Source of the DNA: Pannonibacter phragmitetus DSM 14782
GTDB taxonomy: Bacteria; Pseudomonadota; Alphaproteobacteria; Rhizobiales; Stappiaceae
Direction: 5' to 3'
Assembly (NCBI RefSeq): GCF_000382365.1
Contig: NZ_KB908233.1
Coordinates: 29,259 to 93,258 of the forward strand
Length of the DNA stretch: 64,000 nt
The notes under the pieces: generated by a model
Told to the model about the DNA's origin: nothing
Database searches by the model: none
Seen by the model: only the letters and a program-made list of their open reading frames with translations
Position numbers and translations under genes: made by a program
Shown here: piece by piece, positions 53,744 to 63,757 of the stretch
Layout: the number at the start of each line of letters is the position of its first letter
Numbering within the stretch: position 1 is the stretch's first letter

Positions 53744-54391
53744 ATGACCGCACAGGATGCACAGGTAGACGGAGATAAGTCCGGCCAGCTCGCCAATGCC
53801 AAACGCCACCAGATTCTGGATGGAGCACGCCGTGTGTTCCGTGCCAATGGCTTTGACGGGGCCAGCATGGAAACCATCGCCCGTGAGGCCGGGGTGTCGA
53901 AGGGCACGCTCTATGTCTATTTCGACAGCAAGGAAGCCCTGTTCAAGGCGCTGATCCTGAAGGACAGGCAGATGCAGCCTGAGCATTGCCTGACTGATCT
54001 CGACGACAGCGCACCGCTTTTCGAGGCCCTGATGCGGCTCGGCGGGGTCTATCTGTCCCGGATGATCCTTCCCGAAACCATCTCGACCCTGCGCATGGTG
54101 GTCGGTGCATCGGAAAAATTTCCGGAGTTTGGCGCCCTGCTCTATGAAGAAGGCCCGAAGAAGGGCATACGCCACCTCAAGCAGTTCCTGTTGCACCGGC
54201 ACGAGATCGGCCAGATCGTCGATTGCGATCTGGAGCTGGCCGCCACACAGTTTCTGGATCTGTGCATCGCAGGCACCATGCGCCGGATGCTCCTTGCCTC
54301 GGGCTCGTCTCCCACGCCAGCCGAACAAGAGGCGATCATTGCCGCCGCCGTGCGCGTGTTCATGAAGTCCTATGCGGTGGACAACGGCTGA
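53744..54391 (+). CDS. TetR-family regulator of the EmrAB pump
   Basis: 215 aa. The helix-turn-helix is ASMETIAREAGVSKGTLYVYFDSKEALF (residues about 40-67), of the AcrR-like type, with a C-terminal ligand-binding domain of the TetR_C type (AefR-like region: ISTLRMVVGASEKFPEFGALLYEEGPKKGI). ATG at 53744 (MTAQDAQ) is preferred to a GTG at 53672. It is divergent from emrAB with a palindromic operator between. It faces the MBL-fold gene with a 10-bp gap. Confidence 0.88.
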   Translation: MTAQDAQVDGDKSGQLANAKRHQILDGARRVFRANGFDGASMETIAREAGVSKGTLYVYFDSKEALFKALILKDRQMQPEHCLTDLDDSAPLFEALMRLGGVYLSRMILPETISTLRMVVGASEKFPEFGALLYEEGPKKGIRHLKQFLLHRHEIGQIVDCDLELAATQFLDLCIAGTMRRMLLASGSSPTPAEQEAIIAAAVRVFMKSYAVDNG

Positions 54392-54401
54392 CTGAGGCCG
54401 G

Positions 54402-55235
54402 TCAGTCCGAAGACCCGGGGGCCGCTGCCCCGCCCGCCAGCCTGATCACCATGCCGTCATGGGCGGGTTCCACATGCTGCGGCAGCTCACGGCAGAGCGT
54501 GGCATAGTCCATGTCGTTGTGCATGTTGGTCAGGATGGCCTGTGCGGGCTTCAGGCTTGCGATCCAGTGCAGCGCATCATCCAGCGAGAAGTGACTGGGG
54601 TGCGGTGTGCGGCGCAAGGCGTCGATGATGAACAGCCGCAGACCGGCAAACCGCACGACTTCGCTTTCGGGAATCTCCGACACATCAGGAAGATAGACGA
54701 TATCCTGAAAGCGGAAGGCGAGCGAGTCGATCTCCCCGTGGTGGACCGGTATGGGCAGGAAGCTGATTGGCCCGCCTGCTCCGGTGATCACGGTTTCCAC
54801 GCCTGCCGTCAGCCGCCGCTCGTCAAGGATCGGCGGATATGAAGATCCTGGAGGCGTCTCGAAGCAATAACCGAAAGCTGCATGAGCCCGCGCGGATGTG
54901 GGCTCGTCCATATAGACCGGCACCTTCATGCGGTTGCGCAGCGCCAGCATCCTCAGGTCATCGATGCCATGCAGGTGGTCCGCGTGGGCGTGGGTGTAGA
55001 TCACGGCGTCGAGGTAGCCAACCCCGGCCTCCAGCAGCTGGGCGCGCATGTCCGGCCCGGTGTCGATCAGCACCGTGGTATCGCCGCCCTCGCCCCTCTG
55101 GCGGACAAGTAGAGCGCAGCGGCTGCGGCGGTTGCGCGGCTCGGCCGGATCACAACGCCCCCAGTCGTCACCAAGACGCGGCACGCCCCCTGATGATCCG
55201 CAGCCGAGGATGGTGATCTCCAGCTCTGCGCTCAT
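54402..55235 (-). CDS. MBL-fold metallo-hydrolase (PhnP-like)
   Basis: 277 aa metallo-beta-lactamase fold enzyme. The zinc motif H-x-H-x-D-H is YTHAHADHLHGIDDL (residues about 80-95). It begins EITILGCGSSGGVPRLGDDWGRCDPAEPRNRRSRCALLV, a signature of PhnP-like phosphodiesterases in alphaproteobacteria. DALRRTPHPSHFSLDDALHWI is the C-terminal helix. It probably cleaves a cyclic phosphate ester or similar. It overlaps the tatD start by 4 bp in the tatD-MBL pair. Confidence 0.9.
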   Translation of the reverse strand: MSAELEITILGCGSSGGVPRLGDDWGRCDPAEPRNRRSRCALLVRQRGEGGDTTVLIDTGPDMRAQLLEAGVGYLDAVIYTHAHADHLHGIDDLRMLALRNRMKVPVYMDEPTSARAHAAFGYCFETPPGSSYPPILDERRLTAGVETVITGAGGPISFLPIPVHHGEIDSLAFRFQDIVYLPDVSEIPESEVVRFAGLRLFIIDALRRTPHPSHFSLDDALHWIASLKPAQAILTNMHNDMDYATLCRELPQHVEPAHDGMVIRLAGGAAAPGSSD

Positions 55236-56020
55236 TCTGCCTCCGGCCGTTTCGCCTTGGAGAAGAGACGGAAGAAATTCTCCGTCGTCTGCCGGGCCAT
55301 GTCCTGCGCGCTCACACCATGCACTTCGGCAAGGATCTGGGCGGTGAAGGCCGTATAGGCCGGCTCGTTGCGCTTGCCGCGCCAGGGCTGCGGGGCGAGA
55401 TAAGGTGCATCGGTTTCGACCAGCAGCCGGTCACGCGGCACGCTGGCGGCAATCTCGCGGATCTCCTCCGAGCGCTTGAACGTCAGAATGCCGGAGAAGG
55501 ACACATAAAGCCCCAGCTCAACCCCGCGCCGGGCCAGCTCCGGGCCGGAGGAGAAGCAGTGCAGCAGCGCCGGGAAGGCCCCCTTCCCCATTTCTTCGGT
55601 CAGGATCGCCATCATGTCCTCATCCGCATCGCGCGAATGGATGACGAGCGGCAGCTGCGTGCGCCGGGCCGCCTCGATATGGGTGCGAAGCCCCTGCGCC
55701 TGCGCGGCGCGCGGCGCCTTGTCGTAGAAGTAATCCAGCCCTGCTTCCCCGATGGCAACGACCTTGGGATGCTGGGCGAGCTGCACCAACTCGTCCGCCG
55801 TCACGTCCAGTTCCTCCTGGGCATTGTGCGGATGGGTGCCGACCGAGCAATAGACGCTGTCATAGGCCTCCGCGATGGCCAGCACCTGCGGGAACTTGCG
55901 CACCCGGGTGGAGATCGTGACCATCAGCTTCACGCCAGCCGCATGGGCGCGTGCAATCACCTCGTCCCGCTCGGCCTCGAAGTCGGGAAAATCGAGATGG
56001 CAGTGGCTGTCGACAAGCAT
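55232..56020 (-). CDS. tatD: TatD family metal-dependent DNase/hydrolase
   Basis: 262 aa amidohydrolase-like deoxyribonuclease. Metal-binding sequences are MLVDSHCHLDF, IGEAGLDYFYD, IHSRDADEDM, LLHCFSS and VETDAPYLAPQPWRGKRNEP. The ATG at 56020 is the family start; the longer frame to 56257 reads into metG. It follows metG by 133 bp and overlaps the MBL gene by 4 bp. The order tatD next to metG, holB and tmk is widespread in bacteria. Confidence 0.95.
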   Translation of the reverse strand: MLVDSHCHLDFPDFEAERDEVIARAHAAGVKLMVTISTRVRKFPQVLAIAEAYDSVYCSVGTHPHNAQEELDVTADELVQLAQHPKVVAIGEAGLDYFYDKAPRAAQAQGLRTHIEAARRTQLPLVIHSRDADEDMMAILTEEMGKGAFPALLHCFSSGPELARRGVELGLYVSFSGILTFKRSEEIREIAASVPRDRLLVETDAPYLAPQPWRGKRNEPAYTAFTAQILAEVHGVSAQDMARQTTENFFRLFSKAKRPEAE

Positions 56021-56153
56021 GGGGAAGCCTTGGGGGAACCTTGTGGATAACATGCGGGCAATCCATGTGGAGAACCGGTGCCCTCCCCTGTGGATCAACC
56101 TTGAAAGTCTTTGAAAGAGCGGGGACTTTCCCGCTCTCTCGCATTTTCGCAGC

Positions 56154-57710
56154 TTATGCGTCCGCCTGTTCCGGCTCCACATAGCGCGGGAACGCCGGTT
56201 CGGGCTTCGGGATCTCCACGCCAGCGGCAAGCCGCCCGCCCGCACCAAGCGTTGCAAAGCTGCGTACGCCCGCCGGAACCGAGAGGTTGTCCAGCAGCTT
56301 GGCCGCTGCAGCCGGGGTCACCGGCTGTGCCAGAATGGCGATCTGGCGGATCACTTCGGCCGTGACATAGAGCACCGTGTTCATGCGCTCCGGATCGGTC
56401 TTCTTCAGCGCCCAGGGCTCCTGCGAAGCAAAGTAGCGGTTGGCTTCGGCCACGCAGGCCCAGATGCAGGCAAGGCCCGCATGGATTTCCTGCTTGCCGA
56501 AGGCGGTGCGGCAGGTGTCCAGCATGGCGTCAGCCTGCGCCAGAATGGTCTCGTCGGCCGGGTGAAGCGCACCCGGCTGCGGCAGCTTGCCGTCGCAGTT
56601 CTTGGAGATCATCGACAGCGAACGCGACGCCAGATTGCCCAAGTCATTGGCAAGGTCGGCGTTGATGCGGTTGACGATTGCCTCGTGGCTGTAGTTGCCG
56701 TCCTGTCCGAAGGGCACCTCGCGCAGGAAGAAATAGCGGGTCTGGTCGAGGCCGTAATGCTCGATCAGGCTGAAGGGGTCGATGACGTTGCCGACCGACT
56801 TCGACATCTTCTCCCCGCGATTGAACAGGAAGCCGTGGGCATAGACGCGCTTGGGCAGCGGAATGCCGGCCGACATCAGGAAGGCAGGCCAGTAGACCGC
56901 GTGGAAGCGGATGATGTCCTTGCCGATGATATGGGCATCCGCCGGCCAGTAGGACCAGCGCGCATCCCCCTCATCCGGGAAGCCTGCACCGGTGATGTAG
57001 TTGGTGAGCGCATCCACCCACACATACATCACATGCCGCTCGTCGCCCGGCACCGGAATGCCCCAGTCGAAGGTGGTGCGCGAAACGGACAGGTCCTTCA
57101 GGCCACGGCTGACGAAGCTGACGATCTCGTTGCGGCGCTCGGACGGGCCGATGAAATCCGGATTGGCCTCGTAATGGGCCAGCAGCTTGTCCTGATAGGC
57201 GGACAGGCGGAAGAAATAGCTCTCCTCCTCCACCCATTCCACCGGCGTTCCCTGCGGACCATAGCGCACGCCATCGGCGCGCACTTCCGTCTCGCCTTCC
57301 TGGTAGAAGGCCTCGTCGCGCACAGAGTACCAGCCGGAATAGCTGTCCTTGTAGATGTCACCATTCGCCGCCATCCGCTTCCAGATTTCCTGGCTCGCCT
57401 TGTGGTGGCGCTCCTCGCTGGTGCGGATGAAGTCGTTGTTGGTGCAGCCGAGGGCCTCCACCATGGCGCGGAAACGGGCGGAGTTGCGGTCTGCCAGTTC
57501 CTGCGCGGTGATGCCTTCCTTGCGCGCCGTCTGCAGCATCTTCTGGCCGTGTTCATCCGTGCCCGTCAGGAAGAACACATCCTTGCCGTCCAGCCGCTGG
57601 AAACGGGCCATCGCATCGGTCGCAATCGCCTCATAGGCGTGGCCGATGTGGGGCACACCGTTGGGGTAGGAAATGGCCGTGGTGATGTAGTAGCGGGGCT
57701 TGTCGGTCAT
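56154..57710 (-). CDS. metG: Methionyl-tRNA synthetase
   Basis: 518 aa class-I synthetase. HIGH motif [12 protein letters not shown] at residues about 17-28 and KMSKS motif in [16 protein letters not shown] (residues about 300-315). No C-terminal dimerisation tRNA-binding domain is present, which is the shorter alphaproteobacterial form. No zinc knuckle is evident, consistent with the type lacking it. ATG at 57710. Nearby: holB upstream (97 bp gap), tatD downstream. Confidence 0.97.
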   Translation of the reverse strand: MTDKPRYYITTAISYPNGVPHIGHAYEAIATDAMARFQRLDGKDVFFLTGTDEHGQKMLQTARKEGITAQELADRNSARFRAMVEALGCTNNDFIRTSEERHHKASQEIWKRMAANGDIYKDSYSGWYSVRDEAFYQEGETEVRADGVRYGPQGTPVEWVEEESYFFRLSAYQDKLLAHYEANPDFIGPSERRNEIVSFVSRGLKDLSVSRTTFDWGIPVPGDERHVMYVWVDALTNYITGAGFPDEGDARWSYWPADAHIIGKDIIRFHAVYWPAFLMSAGIPLPKRVYAHGFLFNRGEKMSKSVGNVIDPFSLIEHYGLDQTRYFFLREVPFGQDGNYSHEAIVNRINADLANDLGNLASRSLSMISKNCDGKLPQPGALHPADETILAQADAMLDTCRTAFGKQEIHAGLACIWACVAEANRYFASQEPWALKKTDPERMNTVLYVTAEVIRQIAILAQPVTPAAAAKLLDNLSVPAGVRSFATLGAGGRLAAGVEIPKPEPAFPRYVEPEQADA

Positions 57711-57807
57711 GACGCTTCGGATGCTTTCGGGCGGGAACTGGCAAAAAACGTAAGAAACGGCCGGACAGGTGTCCGGTCATCAGCAGTGCCTTGCGGGCGG
57801 CAAGGCG

Positions 57808-58878
57808 TCATGCAGGCATTCGCATGGCCTCGGAGAGCGAGCGGAACACGTCGATGACCACCTGTTTCTTGTCGAGATTGAGCGCCTCGGCATCAGCCGC
57901 CGCGCGGCCCATCTTTTCCCATACCTCGGTCCACCTGACAAGCCGTGAGGCGTTCCCTGCGTCCGGCCCGCGCAACTGGGCGTGCATCCAGTCCCGCGCC
58001 ACCGACAGGAAGGCTTCCCAGTTGTCGGTTTCGCCCCTTGCCGAGACGAGATCGGCAAAGGCATGCAGCGCCACCGCATCAATACGCGGCAGGCGGGCGG
58101 CCAGATTGTGGAAGCCCTGCGTCACCGCCAGCCCCTCGCCCGCCAGCAGCAGAAGCGCCGAGCGCAGGCTGCCGCCGGCAAAACGCGCCACATCCGCCAT
58201 GGCAGAAGGATCGGCATTGCCGCCCATGCCGGAGAGCGCCTGCGTCATGGCCCGCTCGTCCAGCGGCTGCAGGTCCAGCCTGCGGCAGCGCGAGCGGATG
58301 GTAGGCAGCAGACGCCCCGGCGCGTGCGACAGCACGAAGAACAGGGAGTTCGCAGGCGGCTCTTCCAGGATCTTCAGAAGCGCGTTGGCGGAACTGGCGT
58401 TCATGTCATCGGCCGCATCGACAATGCAGATCCGCAGCCCCTGCCCCGACGCCGTGGTGCCGAAGAAGGACACGGTGCGGCGCACCTCGTCGACCGGCAG
58501 GTCGGTCTTGAAGCGTTTGGTCTTGTCGTTATAGGGCCTGCGCAGATGCAGCACATTGGGGCTCGCACCTGCCGCAATCTGGCGGCTGACGATATGCCCC
58601 TCCGGCACGGCAAGGCTGCTAGCTGCGGCAACCTCGGGTGAAAACCTGTCCGGATGGGCCAGCGCGAAACGCGCAAAGCGGAAGGCAAGCGTCGCCTTGC
58701 CGATGCCCTTCTGCCCGCCCACCAGCCAGGCATGGTGGAACCGCGGCGAACGGTAGGCCTCGATCAGCTCGCGCTCGGCTGCCTCCTGCCCCACGAGGGC
58801 AAACTGCTCGCGCGGCAGCGGCACGCCGTCGATGGCGTCGACCTCCGGGGTAGCCTCGATGTCTGTATTACGCGCCAT
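57808..58878 (-). CDS. holB: DNA polymerase III subunit delta'
   Basis: 356 aa clamp-loader subunit. The degenerate Walker A region is VGGQKGIGKATLAFRFARFAL. The sensor/SRC region is SANALLKILEEPPANSLFFVLSHAPGRLLPTIRSRCRRLDLQPL, which is highly conserved in delta' and DnaX. Long N-terminal region relative to E. coli. Its start lies inside the tmk 3' end with an 11-bp overlap. It completes the tmk-holB-metG-tatD order. Confidence 0.94.
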   Translation of the reverse strand: MARNTDIEATPEVDAIDGVPLPREQFALVGQEAAERELIEAYRSPRFHHAWLVGGQKGIGKATLAFRFARFALAHPDRFSPEVAAASSLAVPEGHIVSRQIAAGASPNVLHLRRPYNDKTKRFKTDLPVDEVRRTVSFFGTTASGQGLRICIVDAADDMNASSANALLKILEEPPANSLFFVLSHAPGRLLPTIRSRCRRLDLQPLDERAMTQALSGMGGNADPSAMADVARFAGGSLRSALLLLAGEGLAVTQGFHNLAARLPRIDAVALHAFADLVSARGETDNWEAFLSVARDWMHAQLRGPDAGNASRLVRWTEVWEKMGRAAADAEALNLDKKQVVIDVFRSLSEAMRMPA

Positions 58879-59563
58879 GGCCGGATCCCGCCCCTTCCCC
58901 GGCCTTCAGGCCGAAACGGGCCGATACCACCTGCCAGATGGCTTCTTCCACGCCGCCGGCATCCTGCGCCCCGTCAATGACCACAATGCGGTCCGGCTCC
59001 GCGTCCGCGAGCTCCAGGAACAGCTGCCGGCGCCGCTCGTGGGTTTCCATGGCGTCGGTCTCGAACCGGTCCGGGCTGTTGCCGCTGGCATTCTGCGCCC
59101 GCGCGTCCACGCGCTTCAGGCCGATGGCGGCCGGCACGTCGATCAGCACCGTCAGGTCGGGCCTCAGGCCATTGGTGGCCGTTACCTCCAGCACATCCAG
59201 AACCTGTGCCTCGACGCCCGCCTCACCCTGATAGACGCGGGTCGAATCGGCATAGCGGTCGCACAGCACCCACTCCCCGCGCTCCAGTGCCGGGCGGATG
59301 GTCACATCCACATGGTCGGCACGGGCGGCAGCAAACAGCATCGCCTCACCGCGCGGGCCCAGCTTGCGCGCAGCTCCTGACAGCAGCACCTCGCGGATCA
59401 TCTCCGCCCCCGGCGATCCGCCCGGCTCACGCGTCAGCGTCACGCCCAGCCCCTGTTGCAGCAGGCGGTCGCGCAGGCGCCGGATCTGGGTGGACTTGCC
59501 CGCCCCCTCCCCGCCCTCAAATGTGATGAACCGCCCCAGCGCCAACGAAACTCTCCAACTCAT
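58868..59563 (-). CDS. tmk: Thymidylate kinase
   Basis: 231 aa (238 if started at 59584). P-loop FEGGEGAGKSTQ near the N-terminus, LTREPGGSPGAEMIREVLLSG (the TMP-binding DR region follows as CDRYADSTRVYQGEAG), and a LID with Arg residues. It phosphorylates dTMP to dTDP. The dac stop overlaps the alternative ATG at 59584 (TGATG), so translational coupling would give an extra seven residues; 59563 (MSWRVSL) matches family starts better. It overlaps holB by 11 bp. Confidence 0.93.
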   Translation of the reverse strand: MSWRVSLALGRFITFEGGEGAGKSTQIRRLRDRLLQQGLGVTLTREPGGSPGAEMIREVLLSGAARKLGPRGEAMLFAAARADHVDVTIRPALERGEWVLCDRYADSTRVYQGEAGVEAQVLDVLEVTATNGLRPDLTVLIDVPAAIGLKRVDARAQNASGNSPDRFETDAMETHERRRQLFLELADAEPDRIVVIDGAQDAGGVEEAIWQVVSARFGLKAGEGAGSGHGA

Positions 59564-59583
59564 CCGCCCCGCAGGGCGCTGCA

Positions 59584-60795
59584 TCACAGCCAGCCAAACA
59601 GCAGCTGGCGCACACCATTCATCGCCCGCTGGCTCAGCGTGCCTTCGGTGACGTCACCGCCCGTCAGAAGCGGTGCGCGGTACACGACGGCATCATCGGG
59701 TCCAAGAACCCTGATTTCGCCCACCTGCGTGCCCTTTTCAACCGGTGCAATCAACGGGCCGTCATATACGGCGCGCAGACGGTAATTCATCGTGCCGCCG
59801 TTTGGCAGCAAGACCTCGACCGTGCGCCCCGCAACCAGCGGCACCTCTCCCGCCGTGCCGCCAAAGACGCGCGCGCTGGCCACATGAGCCCCCGCGTCAA
59901 ACAGGCGGTTGAGGGTAAACGCATCCCAGGCGCCCTCGACCAGGTCCTTCAGCGCGGCCAGCCGCGCCTTGTCCGCCGGCAGGCCGGAGAGGGCCGCAAT
60001 CACCCTCCGCCCATCCCGCTCCACCGAGACAAGACCGCTGAATCCGTCCTTTTCACCCTGACCTGCCCCCAGACCGTCGAGCCCGGTGACATTGCCCAGA
60101 AACGGGTTCTTCGCCCGCTGGAAAATGTTGTTCCAGGTGAATTCCGGTTGGCTGAACAGGCCGTAGCGGTCCTTGTGCTCGCTCAGGATATAGCCGGCCA
60201 GCAGACTGAGATCGCGCGCCGTCACCTTCGCGTCCGGCGCAGGATAGCCGGTTGGATTGGCGAAACGCGTGTTCTTCATGCCGAGCTTTTCAGCAAGCGC
60301 ATTCATGCGCCCGGCAAAGGCCTCCTCGCTGCCTGCAAGTCCTTCCGCCAGCACGATGGCTGCATCATTGGCGTTGTGAACGAGGAGCCCCTGCAGGAGA
60401 TCAGACACGGCTATCTGCGACTTCACGGCCGCAAACATCGTCGCCCCGCGTGATGGCGCTCCGCCTGTGCGCCAGGCATGCTCGCTCACCGTGTAGAGTG
60501 TGTCTTCGGAGGTCTCTCCGGCCTTCAGCGCATCGAAGACGATGGCAGCTGTCATCACCTTGGCAAGGGAGCCGGGCTCAAACGGCTGATCCGGTGCCTT
60601 GGCATAGAGCAGCGTGTCGCTGGACTGGTCAACGAGGATTGCCGTCACAGCCTTTGTTGCAAGCACATCCTGCGCCGCGGCGTCCTGCGGCGGCCGCACG
60701 CCAAAAAGCAGAAACCCTGCGGCAAGGGCCGCAAGGCTGAACAATCTGACGCCTGTCTGCAGTGGCCTGACGGCCGTTCTACCCTGCCCGATCAT
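59584..60795 (-). CDS. D-alanyl-D-alanine carboxypeptidase (PBP5/6-like, DacF type)
   Basis: 403 aa. N-terminal signal peptide (residues about 14-42, LFSLAALAAGFLLFGV). The serine hydrolase motif SxxK is PGSLAKVM. The usual SxN is HNAND and the usual KTG is GAG (in LDGLGAGQGEKDG), so the second and third catalytic motifs are altered; alphaproteobacterial relatives also show this variant, as I recall. The C-terminal domain (about residues 300-400) is PBP5_C. It trims peptidoglycan. ATG 60795 is preferred to GTG 60825. It overlaps tmk and lies 72 bp from rlpA. Confidence 0.88.
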   Translation of the reverse strand: MIGQGRTAVRPLQTGVRLFSLAALAAGFLLFGVRPPQDAAAQDVLATKAVTAILVDQSSDTLLYAKAPDQPFEPGSLAKVMTAAIVFDALKAGETSEDTLYTVSEHAWRTGGAPSRGATMFAAVKSQIAVSDLLQGLLVHNANDAAIVLAEGLAGSEEAFAGRMNALAEKLGMKNTRFANPTGYPAPDAKVTARDLSLLAGYILSEHKDRYGLFSQPEFTWNNIFQRAKNPFLGNVTGLDGLGAGQGEKDGFSGLVSVERDGRRVIAALSGLPADKARLAALKDLVEGAWDAFTLNRLFDAGAHVASARVFGGTAGEVPLVAGRTVEVLLPNGGTMNYRLRAVYDGPLIAPVEKGTQVGEIRVLGPDDAVVYRAPLLTGGDVTEGTLSQRAMNGVRQLLFGWL

Positions 60796-60867
60796 GTCCC
60801 GCACATGTTCCACCCGGCCCGGCACAAGCCCGGCAGCGGCCGGGCATTGGCCATGCTGGCCGCCAGA

Positions 60868-62154
60868 TCAGCGGCTCAGCTTCTGAAGGGACGTTGCACT
60901 GCTCTCGAAGGTTTCGAATGCACCGAACACGCCATTGATGCGGTCGTTCGCGGCATAGGACGACACGGCCCCGCCGCGCAGCAGGTTGCGCGGAGCGTTA
61001 AGTCCCGGCTGCCAGATCATCTGCGGCTGCGCTGCAGCTGCCGGATCCTGATAGGCTGCAGGCGAGGAGCTTGCAGGTGCAGCGGACGGGACGCGGATGG
61101 TGCCAAGGCTCTGCGGCTGATCGCCAAGCGTCTGAACTGCCGGAACAGCGGCCGGGGCCTGAACATTCGCCGCCGGGCTCATGATGGCCTGGGCTTCGGT
61201 GGCTGCGGAGGATGCACTGACAGCAGCAGGCGCCTGGCTGGCCGAGGCGACCATGATCTGCGCCGAGCTTTCATAGGCAACCGCCGGATCGAACGCGATC
61301 ATGTAGGACGGATCAAGCTGCGGATGGGTGGTGCCGGAAGTGGAAGCCACGGTCACCGGCTGCGGCAGCGTCAGAGGACGCGGGCGGGGCGCGAAGCTTG
61401 GCACATAATTCATGCTGCCTGCCCCCTGCGCCAGCGGCTCGGCAGAGGCAACCATCACAGAAGCGGCAGGCGTGCGCACCGGCCCGGCAGCAGGCGCGGG
61501 CGTTGCCGGAGCCTGTGCGAGCATGGTGCCCGGCATCGTGCCGCCCGGCGTCACGGCGCCCGGTCCGTCATAGCTGGCCAGCAGGAAAGCCTCGTCATTG
61601 CCATCCATGCGCGCCGGACCGACATACTCGACCTTCACCTTGCCAATGCCGCTCTGCTTGGTCCCCAGCATCTTGGCGACACGCTGCGACAGGTCGATTT
61701 CGCGGTTGCCATGGAACGGGCCACGGTCATTGACGCGTACGATCATCGAGCGGCCGTTCTCCACGTTGGTGACGCGGGCATAGGACGGCAGCGGCATGGT
61801 GGTGTGGGCAGCGGTCAGGGAGTGACGGTCGTAGATCTCGCCATTGGCGGTCTTGCGGCCGTGGAATGCCTCACCGTACCAGGAGGCAAAGCCGACCTTG
61901 GTGTAGCCCGGCTCTTCCTTCGGATGATACCAGCGCCCGGCCACCTTGTAGGGCTTGCCGACGATGGAGCGGCCGCCGCCCTTGGGCACCGGCTGGCCAT
62001 CGGCGACCACGCGGGGGCTGGCCTTCACGCCGTACTTCGATTCAGGAAAATATTCGGAAGAGCGCTTCTTGGTCGGTGCGCTTTCGCAGGCTGCCAGAGC
62101 AAGCGCTGCTGAGAGTGCGATCATCAGTTTCAGGGCGGGCTTGCGGAGTTTCAC
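60868..62154 (-). CDS. rlpA: RlpA-family septal lipoprotein (lytic transglycosylase-like)
   Basis: 428 aa. The GTG at 62154 follows AGGAGGCGGT and gives a lipoprotein signal VKLRKPALKLMIALSAALALAAC with Cys23 as lipid site. The double-psi beta-barrel has GFASWYGEAFHGRKTANGEIYDRHSLTAAHTTMPLPSYARVTNVENGRSMIVRVNDRGPFHGNREIDLS, the RlpA signature with catalytic Asp and His residues. The last about 230 residues are Ala/Pro-rich and show no SPOR domain. It probably cuts naked glycan strands at division. It heads the dac-tmk-holB cluster. Confidence 0.93.
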   Translation of the reverse strand: MKLRKPALKLMIALSAALALAACESAPTKKRSSEYFPESKYGVKASPRVVADGQPVPKGGGRSIVGKPYKVAGRWYHPKEEPGYTKVGFASWYGEAFHGRKTANGEIYDRHSLTAAHTTMPLPSYARVTNVENGRSMIVRVNDRGPFHGNREIDLSQRVAKMLGTKQSGIGKVKVEYVGPARMDGNDEAFLLASYDGPGAVTPGGTMPGTMLAQAPATPAPAAGPVRTPAASVMVASAEPLAQGAGSMNYVPSFAPRPRPLTLPQPVTVASTSGTTHPQLDPSYMIAFDPAVAYESSAQIMVASASQAPAAVSASSAATEAQAIMSPAANVQAPAAVPAVQTLGDQPQSLGTIRVPSAAPASSSPAAYQDPAAAAQPQMIWQPGLNAPRNLLRGGAVSSYAANDRINGVFGAFETFESSATSLQKLSR

Positions 62155-63018
62155 ACCGCCTGCCTCCTGAGCGTCCTTGCTGGCGCATACAGCCTCGTCA
62201 GCCATTGCTGCCATCGGGCGTTTCCCCAAACCTTGCATCCTGCCGTCCCACTCACAACGCGTCTGGCGGCCCCAGCACACGCGCTCCATGAAGCCGGTTT
62301 CCCGGCGCTGTCTCGCGGTTGCGCAAACTGACCGTTAGGCCTCTTGCGCGCAAGTGCATTCCGCCCCCGCAGAAATGCAACAGCCGCAGTTAATCGCATA
62401 GTGGTTACCTGATCCTTACCGCTTCGCCAAGTCCCAAAGCGCCGCAGCGCGCTCCAAACCGCCTGAGGTGCACCGCATAATTCGGGAATGCCGGTTTTCT
62501 GCCGTTTGCAGCGAGCTTGCACGCCGTATGGCACATAGAAAAAATTTACCATATCGCAAAGCAGACGGCCGGCGGCACCCGAATCCTGCGCTGAAGGGGC
62601 TGGCCCGCGCCGTTCAAAGCCCCTGCCCGCCCCTGTCCCTCGTCCAGGGCGCAAGCTCCCGCTGCCCGGCGGCATGCTGAGGACGCCAGCCGCTCCGGCC
62701 AGCCGGTGCAGCCGGTCTCTTTCCTCTGCAAGACCGCCATTGCATCACTTTGTGATCGTCATCACAAACAGCGCGGCCAATGCAGCCTAAGGTCCTCTCA
62801 CTGCAACGGGCCGCCCCGCCCTGCGCAGGCTGGGGCCTTCCCGGCACCGGCCGCTGATCCTGCACCCCTGCCCACGACACGCCGGATCAGCGGCCCCCTT
62901 CCGGGGGATACACGGCGGGCAACTCTTCCTGACAATGCATTGTATGCGCTGCACGGCCGCTGCCATTCTGGCTGCGGCACCCCTGGCGCTCTGCGAGACA
63001 GGCACAGCCTTTCATCAT

Positions 63019-63240
63019 GTCATCCCGGTTTGGCGCGAAGCGGCAAGACCGGGATCCCGTGCGACCGGAGCAGGAGATGGCTGACATGGGGGCTACTGGA
63101 TCCCCGCCTGCGCGGGGATGACAAGATGAGAGGCTGCGGGGCCAGGGCAATCCGCACCACGCCGCCACACATCCCGTGAGCCGCTTTGCAAGCGCGTGGT
63201 TCCCGGGTCTGCGCTCCGCTCCGCCCGGGATGACCGCCGA
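63019..63240. repeat. Cluster of REP palindromes in the non-coding region
   Basis: Three palindromic sites: GTCATCCCGG with ACCGGGATCC (63019-63057), GGATCCCC with GGGGATGAC (63094-63122) and a CCCGGG-centred site ending CCCGGGATGAC (63200-63235). All belong to the GTCATCC/GGATGAC REP type. The whole stretch 62155-63466 shows no supportable gene; long frames there are antisense or lack any start or homologous feature. Confidence 0.7.
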
Positions 63241-63466
63241 AGGAAACCGCAAGGCTGAGGCCGCCTTTCCGCGTCAATCCTGTGCCGGCCCGGAGATGCG
63301 CCTCAAGGTGCCGCCCGCCCCGGCCCGGAGCGTCTTCCGCTAATGTTTCTGCGAGGTTCTCCGGCAGGCTTCCGGCACGTTTTCTGGCAAGTTCCGGGCA
63401 GTCCTCACAAATTCACACCACCCCGCTTGACATTCCCCCCCAAAGCCCCGAAACGGTTTGCAGAAC

Positions 63467-63556
63467 GGAAGAGTGGCCGAGTGGTTTAAGGCACCGGTCT
63501 TGAAAACCGGCGTAGGTGAGAGCCTACCGTGGGTTCGAATCCCACCTCTTCCGCCA
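63467..63556 (+). tRNA. tRNA-Ser (anticodon TGA)
   Basis: 90 nt with encoded CCA. The acceptor stem GGAAGAG (63467-63473) pairs with CTCTTCC (63546-63552), the discriminator is G and CCA ends at 63556. The anticodon stem ACCGG/CCGGC-type flanks the loop CTTGAAA with anticodon TGA, and a long variable arm (GGTGAGAGCC region) marks a class II Ser tRNA. GGTTCGAATCC is the T-loop. A T-run (ATCTTTTTTAC) just after is a likely terminator. Confidence 0.95.
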
Positions 63557-63757
63557 ACTATCTTTTTTACACCGGCCGCCATCTGGATGCTGGCAGATAG
63601 TTACCCATAACACGGCTTCAAAAATCATTTTTCATGCCCATTGGGCACGTGTAATATAACCGAATAAACTGAGCGTATGAGGCGCCCTATAAAAGGATGC
63701 CGCATCATGCGCTTTAAAGTAAGCATCCGGCGTAGACCGCGTCGGTCTGGTTTGCGG

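Noticed and set aside
63340..63582. 80-aa minus-strand frame across tRNA-Ser
   Set aside because: The sequence GGIRTHGRLSPTPVFKTGALN is the well-known artefact of reading the antisense of tRNA-Ser.
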